Source of the DNA: Selenomonadaceae bacterium
Lineage (GTDB): Bacteria; Bacillota; Negativicutes; Selenomonadales; Selenomonadaceae
Direction of reading: 5' to 3'
Length of the DNA stretch: 52,511 nucleotides
NCBI GenBank assembly: GCA_017427545.1
Contig: JAFRSO010000014.1
Coordinates: 1-52,511, forward strand
Under the pieces are notes generated by a model, which was given only the letters and a program-made list of their open reading frames with translations, was not told where the DNA came from and did no database searches. A program made the position numbers and the translations under genes. Below, piece after piece: positions 23,081 through 32,091 of the stretch. Within the stretch, counting starts at the first letter, position 1, and the number at the start of each line of letters is the position of its first letter.

Positions 23081-23833
23081 ATAAAATTCCCGAATCTCAT
23101 TGGCAATGCGTTCGACGTTATTGGGCAGGAAGTGAATGTTGTAGCCGACGAAGTAAGGACTGGTGACGTAGCGGGGCATGACTTTTGCGAAGATTTTTTC
23201 TGCGCGATGATAGAAAAAAATATTATAACTCGTGCAGCGTTTGTTGAAGTGATTCATTGCATAGTGAACGCCGACTTGAAGGAAATCTGCCAGAGCATCA
23301 AGACTTCCGCCCGCCTCGACGACGACATTGAGTTCACCGAAACCTACTCGCGGGAAATTTGAAATGTTGAACTCCACGCCGTCACGCTCGGCAATGACAA
23401 TCCCGCGAAGTTCCGCCTCCTCAAAAAGCAATTCTGAATTCAATTTCGGGAAGCCGACAAGTTGCATGTGAGGATGACGAATCGTGCCGCCGCTCATTAT
23501 TCCATAATTTTTGAAGAATAAAACTTCCTCGTACTTTCCCGAAGCCAAAAGATTTTTCCAATGCTTGACGCCCATACGAATCACGCGGCGCATTTTATTT
23601 TTCGGGTAAGCGGGCATATCAATTTTACACTCGCGCCCCTCAATCAGAACAAATTGGTCAGCACCTTCAATGACGTTATATTTGTTGCGCAGGAAAATAA
23701 TATCGCCGTCGACTTCGATAATGCCGGTCAGATTTTTCACGTCACAGAACGGACAGGCAGCGTCGGCGTGAATCAAATTTTCAGGCTTCGTCTTACCTAC
23801 GTCCGTATTGAATTTTACGATATTTATATTCAC
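23048..23833 (-). CDS. DUF4931-type protein, HIT/GalT-like fold
   Basis: 261 residues. N-terminal zinc-type CPFC (28-31), IEVDGDIIFLRNKYN, and a HIT-like motif GTIRHPHMQLVG around residue 117-128, the form seen in galactose-1-phosphate uridylyltransferase relatives. Conservative call: nucleotidyl transferase or hydrolase of the HIT superfamily. Start is GTG at 23833 after AAAGGAGCG. The last residues VPGTRTRY come from the downstream array. Monocistronic between arrays; function unknown. Confidence 0.75.
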   Translation of the reverse strand: MNINIVKFNTDVGKTKPENLIHADAACPFCDVKNLTGIIEVDGDIIFLRNKYNVIEGADQFVLIEGRECKIDMPAYPKNKMRRVIRMGVKHWKNLLASGKYEEVLFFKNYGIMSGGTIRHPHMQLVGFPKLNSELLFEEAELRGIVIAERDGVEFNISNFPRVGFGELNVVVEAGGSLDALADFLQVGVHYAMNHFNKRCTSYNIFFYHRAEKIFAKVMPRYVTSPYFVGYNIHFLPNNVERIANEIREFYFRVPGTRTRY

Positions 23834-23849
23834 GCCAATCGCTCCTTTG

Positions 23850-23919
23850 TAGGAACTAGGAATTAGGAACTAGTAATTAGTAGGGATTAGTAAACTAGTT
23901 CCTAGTTCCTAGTTCCTAA
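23850..23919. repeat. Heptamer array, TAGGAAC/TAGGAAT type, two inverted arms
   Basis: TAGGAACTAGGAATTAGGAA and CTAGTAATTAGTAGGGATTA, then CTAGTTCCTAGTTCCTAGTT. It ends at the stop codon of the flippase gene. Confidence 0.85.
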
Positions 23920-25534
23920 AAATCCCCAGCCGTCTGAAAATTTTTATGCCGAATTTGCCGACCATGGGAATACGCGCCATGTCCTCTTCAAGCAAACCGC
24001 CGATAAGTGCAAGCGTCGCCACATAAACAATACAGCCCGTCCCTATCGCCCCGAACGTCGATAAAATTTCCATGTGCCATTGAGCTATCGTCAAGTCGTA
24101 GAAAAATTTCACGACCAAAGCCATTGCTCCTGCCGCGCAGACAGTCTTGCACAACTGCCCGAATTCAATTTTGTAGCCGATATATTTATAAATGAAGTAA
24201 AGATTTATGAATGCCGCCACGCCCATATCAGCTGCTGTCGCCCAAGCCGCACCCATAATTCCCAACGAGGGCATTGCCGTCAAAGTCCAATTTAACACGA
24301 CCTTAGCCGCCGCCGCTAAAACCATGTTGACCATAGGAATTGTCGTGTGTCCGAGACCTTGCAAAACTCCCGTCGATACCTGATGAAGTCCGAGTAAAAT
24401 TATCGACACGGCGGAAATCATCACGGCATCACCTGCGCCGGGTGCATTGTAAATTATACTGGCTATCGGTGTCGCCAAAAAGAAAACTATCACGAATGCG
24501 GGGAAGCATACGAAGTTTGAAATTCTCACAGCCGCCGCCGTCTGACGGAAAATTCTCGCCGTATCCTTTAAAGCACGCGCCTCTGAAATTGCCGGAACGA
24601 TTGATACTGCCAATGACGCCGTTAAAATCGTCGCCAAATTTATCAGCGGCACCGCCATGCCCGTCAAATATCCGAAAAGCTCCGTCGCCTGTCGAACCGA
24701 ATATCCTGCCACTTCCAAACGTTGCGGCACTATCATCAAGTCCAAATTCGACACGACCGGCAACATGATTGACGCCGCGCTTACAGGTAGAGCCAGCTTG
24801 AAAATCCGCTTGATGATTGTAGCTCGTGATTCATGTTCGGTTTGTGGAGAAGGTTTTAAATTTACGCCGTAAGTTTTTTCTATGTCGCGATTTAATTTTA
24901 TGTGGAAGTAAACGAGGACGATTAAGCCCGTCACGGCTCCCGCCAAAGCTCCCAAACTTGCGCCCGCCGCCGCATACTCCAAACCCATTGGCAAGAATAA
25001 ATCGGCAAGGGCAATCATCACTATCACGCGGAAAATTTGTTCGATTATCTGGCTGACTGCCGTCGGAGTCATGCGTTGCCAACCCTGCAAATATCCTCTC
25101 GACGCCGATAAAAATGTCACGAAAAAAATTGTCGGCGACAGTGCCACTATCGATAAATGCGCGCGTGGATCTCGTATGAATTGCCAATCGATTAACCAGC
25201 TTGCGGAAAAATATGTCAGCACGGAGAAAAATATTCCCGTCAACAACATCAAAAACATTGATATTCGGAAAACTCGTTGTGCGCCCAAAATATCATTGAG
25301 TGCGACACGTTCGGCCGTGATGATTGAAATTGCCACGGGGACGCCTGCCTGTGAAACTGTCATTGCGAAAAAGTATATCGGGAACGCCATTTGATACAGC
25401 CCGATACCTTCGCCGCCCAATATCCTTGAAACGAAAATCCAATTCAACGACCCGATAACCTTCACGACAAAACTTGCTATCGTCAAGATGAACGTGCCCT
25501 TTATGAATTTTTCACTCGTTTTAGTTTCTGTCAT
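23909..25534 (-). CDS. MurJ/SpoVB-type polysaccharide or lipid flippase
   Basis: 541 residues, about 14 hydrophobic helices, MVF/MATE-like superfamily. Family stretches include KGTFILTIASFVVKVIGS at the N terminus, LYQMAFPIYFF, ASRGYLQGWQRMTPTAVSQIIEQ and GLGHTTIPMVNM. Flips lipid-linked precursors such as lipid II across the inner membrane; related to SpoVB/YtgP of Firmicutes. ATG at 25534 after AAGGA. Divergent from the lipid kinase gene. MurJ proper and capsule flippases are alternatives. Confidence 0.9.
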   Translation of the reverse strand: MTETKTSEKFIKGTFILTIASFVVKVIGSLNWIFVSRILGGEGIGLYQMAFPIYFFAMTVSQAGVPVAISIITAERVALNDILGAQRVFRISMFLMLLTGIFFSVLTYFSASWLIDWQFIRDPRAHLSIVALSPTIFFVTFLSASRGYLQGWQRMTPTAVSQIIEQIFRVIVMIALADLFLPMGLEYAAAGASLGALAGAVTGLIVLVYFHIKLNRDIEKTYGVNLKPSPQTEHESRATIIKRIFKLALPVSAASIMLPVVSNLDLMIVPQRLEVAGYSVRQATELFGYLTGMAVPLINLATILTASLAVSIVPAISEARALKDTARIFRQTAAAVRISNFVCFPAFVIVFFLATPIASIIYNAPGAGDAVMISAVSIILLGLHQVSTGVLQGLGHTTIPMVNMVLAAAAKVVLNWTLTAMPSLGIMGAAWATAADMGVAAFINLYFIYKYIGYKIEFGQLCKTVCAAGAMALVVKFFYDLTIAQWHMEILSTFGAIGTGCIVYVATLALIGGLLEEDMARIPMVGKFGIKIFRRLGIFRN

Positions 25535-25569
25535 TATATTAGTCCTTGATTCTTAATTATAAGTTTCGG

Positions 25570-25595
25570 CTAGCAGCTAACAGCTAACCGCTAAT
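25570..25595. repeat. Short heptamer array, TAGCTGT complement
   Basis: CTAGCAGCTAACAGCTAACC and GCTAA. In the divergent intergenic region, abutting the -35 box of the lipid kinase promoter. Confidence 0.65.
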
Positions 25596-25623
25596 TGCCT
25601 TTTTCGCCGCCGTGTGTCATAAT
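25595..25623 (+). promoter_or_regulatory. Promoter of the lipid kinase gene
   Basis: TTGCCT at 25595-25600 and CATAAT at 25618-25623 with 17-nt spacing. The predicted transcript begins near 25630, after the upstream in-frame start at 25612, supporting the internal TTG start at 25666. Confidence 0.55.
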
Positions 25624-25632
25624 CCTTTTAAA

Positions 25633-25665
25633 ATTAGGAATGAGGAAGAAGGAACAAGGAACAAG
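25633..25665 (+). repeat. Short array of AGGAA-type units used as ribosome-binding region
   Basis: ATTAGGAATGAGGAAGAAGG and AACAAGGAACAAG, ending directly at the TTG start of the lipid kinase. The repeat supplies the AAGGA ribosome-binding site. Confidence 0.6.
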
Positions 25666-26541
25666 TTGAAAAAAATTTTGCTCGTCTATAATCCCGTATC
25701 GGGTCATGCGGCGTTCAAAAATAAACTCGACGCCGTGATAGAAAATTTTCAGCGTCGGGGAATTTTTTTATCAGTTTATCGAACTCAAGCCGACGACAAT
25801 TTAGCCTTCGCCGATTGCTTGAAATTTTCGGGTGCTGAAGGCGTGATTGCTGCGGGTGGCGACGGAACTTTACACGCCGTGATTAATTGGCTCAAAAAAA
25901 TTTCGGCGGATTTGCCGGTTGGAGTTATCGGCAGCGGCACTTCCAACGATTTTGCCGCGCATTTGAACATGGACGACGAGAAAATTTTTGACGCCGTGGC
26001 TCAAATTCGGACGCGTCCGGTAGATTTGGGCTTGGTCAACGGGAAAGATTTTTTCATCAACGTGGCGAGCGCGGGAGTTTTCACGTCCATTGCTCATGAA
26101 GTCAATTCGCGCCTGAAAAATTTTTTGGGCAAGAGTGCTTATTACTTGCGCGGACTCGGCGAGTTGAAAAATTTTAAAACCGTGCCGCTCGACATCACCG
26201 CTGACGGAGAAAATTTTTCTGCCGACGCATTTTTATTTCTGGTGCTGAATTCTCCTTCAGTAGCGGGCTTTAAAAAAATTTCGGACGCCGCTCAAATTGA
26301 TGACGGGAAACTTGATCTCCTCCTGCTCAAAAAAAATTCGCCCGGCAGTTTGATAACCTTGGCGAAAAAAATTTTAGCAGGTGAGACCGTCAATCGTGAC
26401 GAGAATATTTTTTCCCTTCAAGCCGCGACGTTCGAGATTAAATCTTTCGCCGCGTTGACGAGTGATCTTGATGGCGAAGTTGGCGACGCCTTGCCGCTCA
26501 AAATTGAAACCGTTCGCCACGCATTGAATTTTTTCTGTTGA
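25666..26541 (+). CDS. Diacylglycerol/lipid kinase, YegS/BmrU family
   Basis: 291 residues. N-terminal KKILLVYNPVSGHAA with the nucleotide loop, GGDGTLHAVINWL (catalytic GGDGT near 65), and SGTSNDFA. C-terminal beta-sandwich with FFINVASAGVF and the final DLDGE. Phosphorylates diacylglycerol or related lipids at the inner membrane. I start at TTG 25666, giving MKKILLVYN, rather than a start at 25612 that precedes the likely transcription start and would translate repeat sequence. Confidence 0.9.
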   Translation: MKKILLVYNPVSGHAAFKNKLDAVIENFQRRGIFLSVYRTQADDNLAFADCLKFSGAEGVIAAGGDGTLHAVINWLKKISADLPVGVIGSGTSNDFAAHLNMDDEKIFDAVAQIRTRPVDLGLVNGKDFFINVASAGVFTSIAHEVNSRLKNFLGKSAYYLRGLGELKNFKTVPLDITADGENFSADAFLFLVLNSPSVAGFKKISDAAQIDDGKLDLLLLKKNSPGSLITLAKKILAGETVNRDENIFSLQAATFEIKSFAALTSDLDGEVGDALPLKIETVRHALNFFC

Positions 26542-26570
26542 CGTGATAACATTGCCGCATTGACAGTACA

Positions 26571-26600
26571 AGCTGTTAGCTGCTAGCGGCTAGCTGTTAG
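26571..26600. repeat. Heptamer array, TAGCTGT/TAGCTGC type
   Basis: AGCTGTTAGCTGCTAGCGGC and TAGCTGTTAG in the leader of ileS. A TTGACA lies just upstream (26560-26565), but the -10 position falls inside the repeat and matches no consensus. Confidence 0.7.
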
Positions 26601-26638
26601 GAAAAAAGTTTAAAGCTTCCAATGAGGAGGAAAAAATT

Positions 26639-29600
26639 TTGTTATATCGCAAGGTTGATACCAATTTGAATTTCGCCAGTCGTGAAAAGGAAGTCGAAAA
26701 TTTTTGGGCGGAAAATAATATCGCGCAAAAGGCAATCGACAATCGCGAGGGTTGCGAAGGTTATACATTTTATGACGGGCCGCCGACTGCCAACGGTCAA
26801 CCGCATATCGGGCACGTTTTGACGCGTGTCATCAAGGATTTGTTCCCGCGCTATCACTCAATGAAAGGCCAAAAAGTTTTGCGCAAGGCCGGTTGGGACA
26901 CTCACGGTTTGCCGGTTGAATTGGAGGTTGAAAAGCTCATCGGCATCAACGGCAAGGAGCAGATTGAAGCTTACGGCATGGAGCCTTTTATCAAGAAGTG
27001 CCGCGAATCCGTTTGGAAATATAAAACTATGTGGGAAGAGTTTAGCGGCGTCGTGGGATTTTGGGCGGACATGGACAATCCCTATATCACTTACGAAAAT
27101 TATTATATCGAGTCGGAGTGGTGGGCACTCAAGCAGATTTGGGATAAGGGCTTGCTGTACAAGGGTCATAAAGTCGTGCCGTATTGCCCGCGCTGTGGAA
27201 CGCCGCTTTCAAGTCATGAAGTCGCACTCGGCTATAAAGATGTCAAAGAACGTTCAGCGGTCGTCAAGTTCAAAGTCGAAGGCGAGGACGCATATTTTCT
27301 TGCGTGGACGACGACGCCTTGGACGTTGCCTTCAAACCTTTGCTTATGCGTCAATCCCAAAGTCGATTACGTAAAAATTCAAGTCGGGGACACGGTTTAC
27401 ATTTTGGCGGAAGCTCTCGTCGAGAAAAATTTTGAGGGCGTCGAAGGTGAACGGAAGATTTTGGCGCGCTGCAAGGGTAAAGATTTGGAGTATAAAAAAT
27501 ACGAGCCGCTGTATCCTTTCGCCGACGAGATTGTTAAACGTTCGGGCAAGGCAGCTCATTACGTCACCTGCGACGATTATGTTACGACGGAAGACGGCAC
27601 CGGCATTGTCCACTGCGCGCCGGCATTCGGTGAAGATGATAACCGCGTCTGCAAAAAATATGATATACCGTTCGTGCAATTCGTCGACACCAAGGGCAAC
27701 ATGACTGCCGAAACTTATTGGGCGGGAACGTTCGTTAAGGACGCCGATCCGCTGATCCTCAAGGACTTGAAAATTTCCGGCAAGCTGTTCAAAGCTCCGC
27801 CCTTCGAGCACAGTTATCCGCATTGTTGGAGATGTGACACGCCGCTGATTTATTATGCCCGCGAATCGTGGTTTATCAAAATGACGGCGGTTAAAGACGA
27901 TTTGCTTGCGAATAATGCGAAGGTTAATTGGATTCCCCCGACAATCGGCAAGGGGCGTTTCGGTGATTGGTTGGAGCATGTTCAGGATTGGGGCATTTCG
28001 CGCAACCGCTATTGGGGCACGCCGTTAAATATTTGGGAGTGCGAGTGCGGTCATCAACATTCAATCGGCTCAATCGAAGAATTAAAATCGCTGTCAACGA
28101 ATTGTCCTGATGATATTGAACTGCACCGCCCGTATATCGACAAGGTAACTTTCCCCTGTCCGAAGTGCGGTAAGGAAATGCATCGCGTGCCGGAAGTTAT
28201 TGACTGCTGGTTTGATTCGGGAGCAATGCCTTTCGCGCAGTGGCATTATCCTTTCGAGAACAAAGAAATTTTCGAGACGCATTTTCCCGCAGACTTCATC
28301 AGTGAGGCCGTCGATCAAACTCGCGGCTGGTTCTATTCACTCATGGCAATTTCAACGCTGATTTTCAACGACACGTCATTTAAAAATTGTATCGTGCTCG
28401 GACTCGTCCTTGATAAAGACGGTCAGAAAATGTCCAAGTCGAAGGGCAATGCCGTTGCGCCGATGGAAACTTTAGCTAAACACGGTGCCGACGCAATCCG
28501 CTGGTATTTTTATGAGAACTCCGCACCTTGGTTACCGAATCGTTTTCATGACGGCGCAGTCACCGAAGGTCAAAGAAAATTCCTCGGCACGCTGTGGAAT
28601 ACTTACGCGTTCTTCGTGCTGTATGCAAATATCGACGACTTTGACGCCACGAAATATCAGCTTGACTATGAAAAACTTTCCGTCATGGATAAATGGCTGC
28701 TGTCGCGATTGAACACGATGGTTAAGACTGTCGACGACGCCTTGACGAATTATAAAGTTCCCGAATCAGCGCGGGCGTTGCAAGATTTTGTTGACGAGTT
28801 GAGTAATTGGTACGTCCGCAGAAGTCGTGCACGTTTTTGGGCTAAGGGCATGGAGCAGGATAAAATCAACGCTTACATGACGCTGTACACCGCGCTTGTC
28901 ACGTTGGCAAAAGCTGCCGCTCCGATGGTTCCTTTCATCACGGAAAATATTTATCGCAACCTCGTCTGCTCAATCGATAAATCTGCGCCGGAAAGTGTTC
29001 ATCTGTGCGACTATCCTCAAGCCGACGAGAAATTTATTGACGCCGAATTGGAACGCAACATGGACGCGGTTTTGAAAATTGTAGTGTTGGGCAGAGCGGC
29101 TCGCAATGCGTCGAACATCAAAAACCGTCAGCCCGTCGCCAACATGTTCGTTAAGGCGGAAGCTTTGCCGGAATTTTTCGTTGAGATCATTGAGGACGAA
29201 TTGAACGTTAAGCGCGTCGAATTCCGTTCAGATATGGGCGAATTCATCAAATATAATATCAAGCCGAATTTCCGCGTTCTCGGCAAAAAAGTCGGCAAGC
29301 GTATGGGCGAAGTCCAAAAGTCGTTGGCTAATCTTGACGGTGCCGCCGCTAAACTCGAACTCGATAAGACCGGTGAACTTAAACTCGGCGATATCACTTT
29401 GACGGCGGAGGACATTGAAATTATCATCACGCAGAGTGAAGGTTTCAACTGCCAGAGTGAAGGTGACGTTTCGATTGCCCTTTCCACGACATTGACGCCC
29501 GCGCTGATTGAAGAAGGTTTCGTCCGCGAAATTATCAGCAAGATTCAAGTCATGCGCCGCGAAAGTGATTTTGAAGTCACGGACAGAATTAAAATTTTCG

Positions 29601-29758
29601 CGTCGGGCAATGATAAACTCGCCGAAATTATCCGCCGCAATGTCTCGGAGATTCAATCCGTCACGCTTGCCAATGAAATTATCTTCGCCGAACATGCCGC
29701 CGCTAAAGTTTGGGACATCAATGGCGAAAAAATTTCTCTTGCCGTCGAAAGGATTTGA
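26639..29758 (+). CDS. ileS: Isoleucyl-tRNA synthetase, eukaryote-like (type 2) form
   Basis: Charges tRNA-Ile. 1039 residues, longer than the type 1 enzyme. PHIGH (55-59) and KMSKS (about 597-601) are the two class I signatures; the editing domain spans about 180-390 (WTTTPWTLPSNL). PYCPRCGTPLS and later CGHQH and CPKCGKE are zinc-type knuckles. The pattern DTHGLPVELEVEK and overall length match the type 2 group, whose members are generally less sensitive to mupirocin; resistance here is untested inference. TTG start after GAGGAGG. No T-box fits in the 97-nt leader. Confidence 0.96.
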   Translation: MLYRKVDTNLNFASREKEVENFWAENNIAQKAIDNREGCEGYTFYDGPPTANGQPHIGHVLTRVIKDLFPRYHSMKGQKVLRKAGWDTHGLPVELEVEKLIGINGKEQIEAYGMEPFIKKCRESVWKYKTMWEEFSGVVGFWADMDNPYITYENYYIESEWWALKQIWDKGLLYKGHKVVPYCPRCGTPLSSHEVALGYKDVKERSAVVKFKVEGEDAYFLAWTTTPWTLPSNLCLCVNPKVDYVKIQVGDTVYILAEALVEKNFEGVEGERKILARCKGKDLEYKKYEPLYPFADEIVKRSGKAAHYVTCDDYVTTEDGTGIVHCAPAFGEDDNRVCKKYDIPFVQFVDTKGNMTAETYWAGTFVKDADPLILKDLKISGKLFKAPPFEHSYPHCWRCDTPLIYYARESWFIKMTAVKDDLLANNAKVNWIPPTIGKGRFGDWLEHVQDWGISRNRYWGTPLNIWECECGHQHSIGSIEELKSLSTNCPDDIELHRPYIDKVTFPCPKCGKEMHRVPEVIDCWFDSGAMPFAQWHYPFENKEIFETHFPADFISEAVDQTRGWFYSLMAISTLIFNDTSFKNCIVLGLVLDKDGQKMSKSKGNAVAPMETLAKHGADAIRWYFYENSAPWLPNRFHDGAVTEGQRKFLGTLWNTYAFFVLYANIDDFDATKYQLDYEKLSVMDKWLLSRLNTMVKTVDDALTNYKVPESARALQDFVDELSNWYVRRSRARFWAKGMEQDKINAYMTLYTALVTLAKAAAPMVPFITENIYRNLVCSIDKSAPESVHLCDYPQADEKFIDAELERNMDAVLKIVVLGRAARNASNIKNRQPVANMFVKAEALPEFFVEIIEDELNVKRVEFRSDMGEFIKYNIKPNFRVLGKKVGKRMGEVQKSLANLDGAAAKLELDKTGELKLGDITLTAEDIEIIITQSEGFNCQSEGDVSIALSTTLTPALIEEGFVREIISKIQVMRRESDFEVTDRIKIFASGNDKLAEIIRRNVSEIQSVTLANEIIFAEHAAAKVWDINGEKISLAVERI

Positions 29759-29762
29759 AGTC

Positions 29763-30218
29763 ATGAAAAAATTTTTTGCGTTATTTATATTGACGTTGAT
29801 TATGGCCTTTCAACCGGCCGCGCACGCTGACTACCCGCAATATTTGAACGGCGACCCCGACTATATTTTAACCGACGGACAAATGGGCACGGGTTTCTAC
29901 ATGAAAAAATCTTCCCTGAACGTTGAGCAATATTCGCCGCCGCTTTATATCATCTCGGTCAGTGTTTATTTCGTCAATAATGCCGACCGCGGAAATACAA
30001 CTTACAATAAAGTCCAAACCTTGCGTTTCCGCTACGATTGGGACAGGCGCGCAATGCACGTTCAAAGCAATGACGGCGGTTGGCGTTACCTTGATCCTAA
30101 CGGAAGCCGCTCTCAAACCATGCTAAGCTTGCCGACAGGTGAATTGGCTTTTTACGTCGCTTATCGAAAAAAATTCTACGGTAATTTCAGTGACAGCTTT
30201 TATTGGCAGGCAGATTGA
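29763..30218 (+). CDS. Small exported protein of unknown function
   Basis: 151 residues with a clear signal peptide (MKKFFALFILTLIMAFQPAA, then HADY cleavage). The mature part is rich in Tyr, Asp and Asn and predicted beta, with QTLRFRYDWDRRAMHVQ near the middle and FYVAYRKKFYG near the end. I do not recognise the family. ATG lies 4 nt after the ileS stop, with AAGGA upstream inside ileS, so it may be cotranscribed with ileS. Confidence 0.78.
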   Translation: MKKFFALFILTLIMAFQPAAHADYPQYLNGDPDYILTDGQMGTGFYMKKSSLNVEQYSPPLYIISVSVYFVNNADRGNTTYNKVQTLRFRYDWDRRAMHVQSNDGGWRYLDPNGSRSQTMLSLPTGELAFYVAYRKKFYGNFSDSFYWQAD

Positions 30219-30266
30219 GCAAAAATTTAAATCGATTGTAATTTGTTCTTCGGAGGAGCAAATTTT

Positions 30267-31778
30267 ATGCCAAATGATGTGAGTTTCGTCCCGAAGATTT
30301 TGCTTTGTGGTGACGAGGCGAAATTTCTTTCAAAAATTGGAGACCGCCCGTTTAAAATCGTCGGTCATGCAAAAATTGCCGGCGAAGTTGACGGGCAAAA
30401 GTTCGATTTCGTTCAAGACAACAAAATTTTTTTCAACGGCAAACTTCAAGACTTGCCCGCGCTGATAAAATTTCTTCAGAGTAACGGCGCAGATTATTTC
30501 TTATTCACAAGCCTTTATGAATTGGCCGCTTTCAGGAACAATGCCTACAAACGCGGCTATCTGTCGTCGCAGGTCGGTACGCTCGACCAGCTCAAAGCTT
30601 CACCGCCATTTTTCTACGACGCAGCTGCTGATTTCCGAATCCTGCCCTACTTGAAGTCGGTCGAAATTAAAACTTTGCTCGACGTTGACAGCTACTTTGC
30701 TCAAGGAAGAGTTTTCACAAAATGGGACAACGATTTAACCGAGATTGACGCCATTTCGGAAAAGCCTCTGCCGCCGATAACCGAAAATATTTATACGCGC
30801 GTCTACAAAAATTTTGCGGATGTCGGTCTCAAGCACTACGACGCCGCGTTGATTATCGAACGCCCGCCCATTGAATTCGACAGCATGATTGCCTTCCTGG
30901 AAAATGTTGCCGACACGATTATAACTTTTGTGCGAATGGGTTCCGAACTTGAGCGGCACATTTACGACATTGCGGACAGCTTTGGCGACGTTTACGGACT
31001 GCGCGGCGGTGCAGTTAATTGGCATTTCATAAAATATCGCAAGCCGCCCGAAGATTTTTGCACATACGTCGTCACTTACAAAAATATCAAGCTTGCCGAG
31101 CCGCCCGAAGGTTACAAAATTATTCAGGCGGGACGCGCTCCCAACGGTGATTTCGGCTATCCCGGCGACGATACCGGAGACAATATCAGCCGCCTAAATC
31201 TTTACCTCAACGAAATTACCGCGCTTTACTGGTTCTGGAAAAATACGACGCATACGACGATTGGGCTTTGCCACTACCGCAGATTTTTTACCGAATCCGA
31301 AGACATCAGCTACTCCTACGATAAAATTTTGACGCGTGAAGCCGCCCTGAAGATTTTGGAACGCTACGACATAATAGTTTCAGAACTTTATTTTGGCAGT
31401 TTGACGCAGCGTGAGTGGATTGTGAACGATTGCGGCGAGCAGTTGACGAGTCTTGCCGAGGCGATTTTGAGGAAACATATTTTGCAAGCCCAGCCCGATT
31501 ACTTGGAGTCGTTTGAATATGTTTTGAATTCGTCGACGCTGTACAAGTGCAATTTGTTCATCACGCGCCGAAATGTTTTGGACGCCTATTGCAAGTGGCT
31601 GTTCTCGTTTATCATTGACGCGACGGAAGAAATTTTGCGGAGGATTGATCTTGCGAGTTTTCCATTTTCACCGCGACGATTGATAGCTTTTTTCGTGGAG
31701 AGAATGTTGACGGTCTGGCTTAGGAAAAATCGTCTGCGAATCAAAGAATTAAAAATCATGTTCATCGAGGGACTTTGA
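30267..31778 (+). CDS. Two-domain glycosyltransferase with a DUF4422 C-terminal domain
   Basis: 503 residues, cytoplasmic. The C-terminal half (about 255-480) has DUF4422 signatures: YVVTYKNIKLAEPPEGYKII, GDDTGDNISRLNLYLNEITA, LYWFWKN and IGLCHYRRFF, typical of sugar transferases in surface polysaccharide synthesis. The N-terminal 230 residues are a separate domain beginning VPKILLCGDEAKFLSKI that I do not recognise; a nucleotide- or sugar-binding role is possible. ATG at 30267 has GGAGGAG; an upstream in-frame start lacks a site. Isolated from other polysaccharide genes. Confidence 0.8.
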   Translation: MPNDVSFVPKILLCGDEAKFLSKIGDRPFKIVGHAKIAGEVDGQKFDFVQDNKIFFNGKLQDLPALIKFLQSNGADYFLFTSLYELAAFRNNAYKRGYLSSQVGTLDQLKASPPFFYDAAADFRILPYLKSVEIKTLLDVDSYFAQGRVFTKWDNDLTEIDAISEKPLPPITENIYTRVYKNFADVGLKHYDAALIIERPPIEFDSMIAFLENVADTIITFVRMGSELERHIYDIADSFGDVYGLRGGAVNWHFIKYRKPPEDFCTYVVTYKNIKLAEPPEGYKIIQAGRAPNGDFGYPGDDTGDNISRLNLYLNEITALYWFWKNTTHTTIGLCHYRRFFTESEDISYSYDKILTREAALKILERYDIIVSELYFGSLTQREWIVNDCGEQLTSLAEAILRKHILQAQPDYLESFEYVLNSSTLYKCNLFITRRNVLDAYCKWLFSFIIDATEEILRRIDLASFPFSPRRLIAFFVERMLTVWLRKNRLRIKELKIMFIEGL

Positions 31779-31779
31779 A

Positions 31780-31806
31780 TTAATGCGTAATGCGCAATGT
31801 GTAATG
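31780..31806. repeat. Short heptamer array, TAATGCG type
   Basis: TTAATGCGTAATGCGCAATG then TGTAATG, starting 1-2 nt after the stop codon of the glycosyltransferase. Confidence 0.7.
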
Positions 31807-31881
31807 AAAATAACGTCGATGAAAATATGTGCGCATTCTCGATTCTTTAGTGTGGACACTACCTAAAAAGGTAATGAGCTT

Positions 31882-32079
31882 ATGAGAAAAATTTTTTGTT
31901 GCGAATGCGGCAAGGCGTTGACTAAAGATGAAACGGCGTTGTGCAAAAAATTATTCGGCATTGACACGAACGAGTTTTACTGCCTCAATTGTCTTGCCGA
32001 ATATTTGGAATGCAGCAAAGTCGATTTGGAAATTAAAATACAAGAGTTTAAGGAGCAGGGCTGTACCTTGTTCCTTTGA
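31882..32079 (+). CDS. Small zinc-ribbon protein next to cysteine desulfurase
   Basis: 65 residues with Cys pairs CCECG at 6-10 and FYCLNC at about 32-37 plus further Cys, consistent with one zinc ribbon; the rest is helical. It is separated from the NifS-like gene by 12 nt and almost certainly cotranscribed. It could be a sulfur acceptor or scaffold for the desulfurase, which is inference. AAGG upstream is a modest ribosome-binding site. Confidence 0.75.
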   Translation: MRKIFCCECGKALTKDETALCKKLFGIDTNEFYCLNCLAEYLECSKVDLEIKIQEFKEQGCTLFL

Positions 32080-32091
32080 GGGGCGGTAATC

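Noticed and set aside
29508..29762. Upstream extension of the exported protein after ileS
   Set aside because: It overlaps ileS in another frame; the internal ATG at 29763 begins a clear signal peptide with AAGGA upstream.
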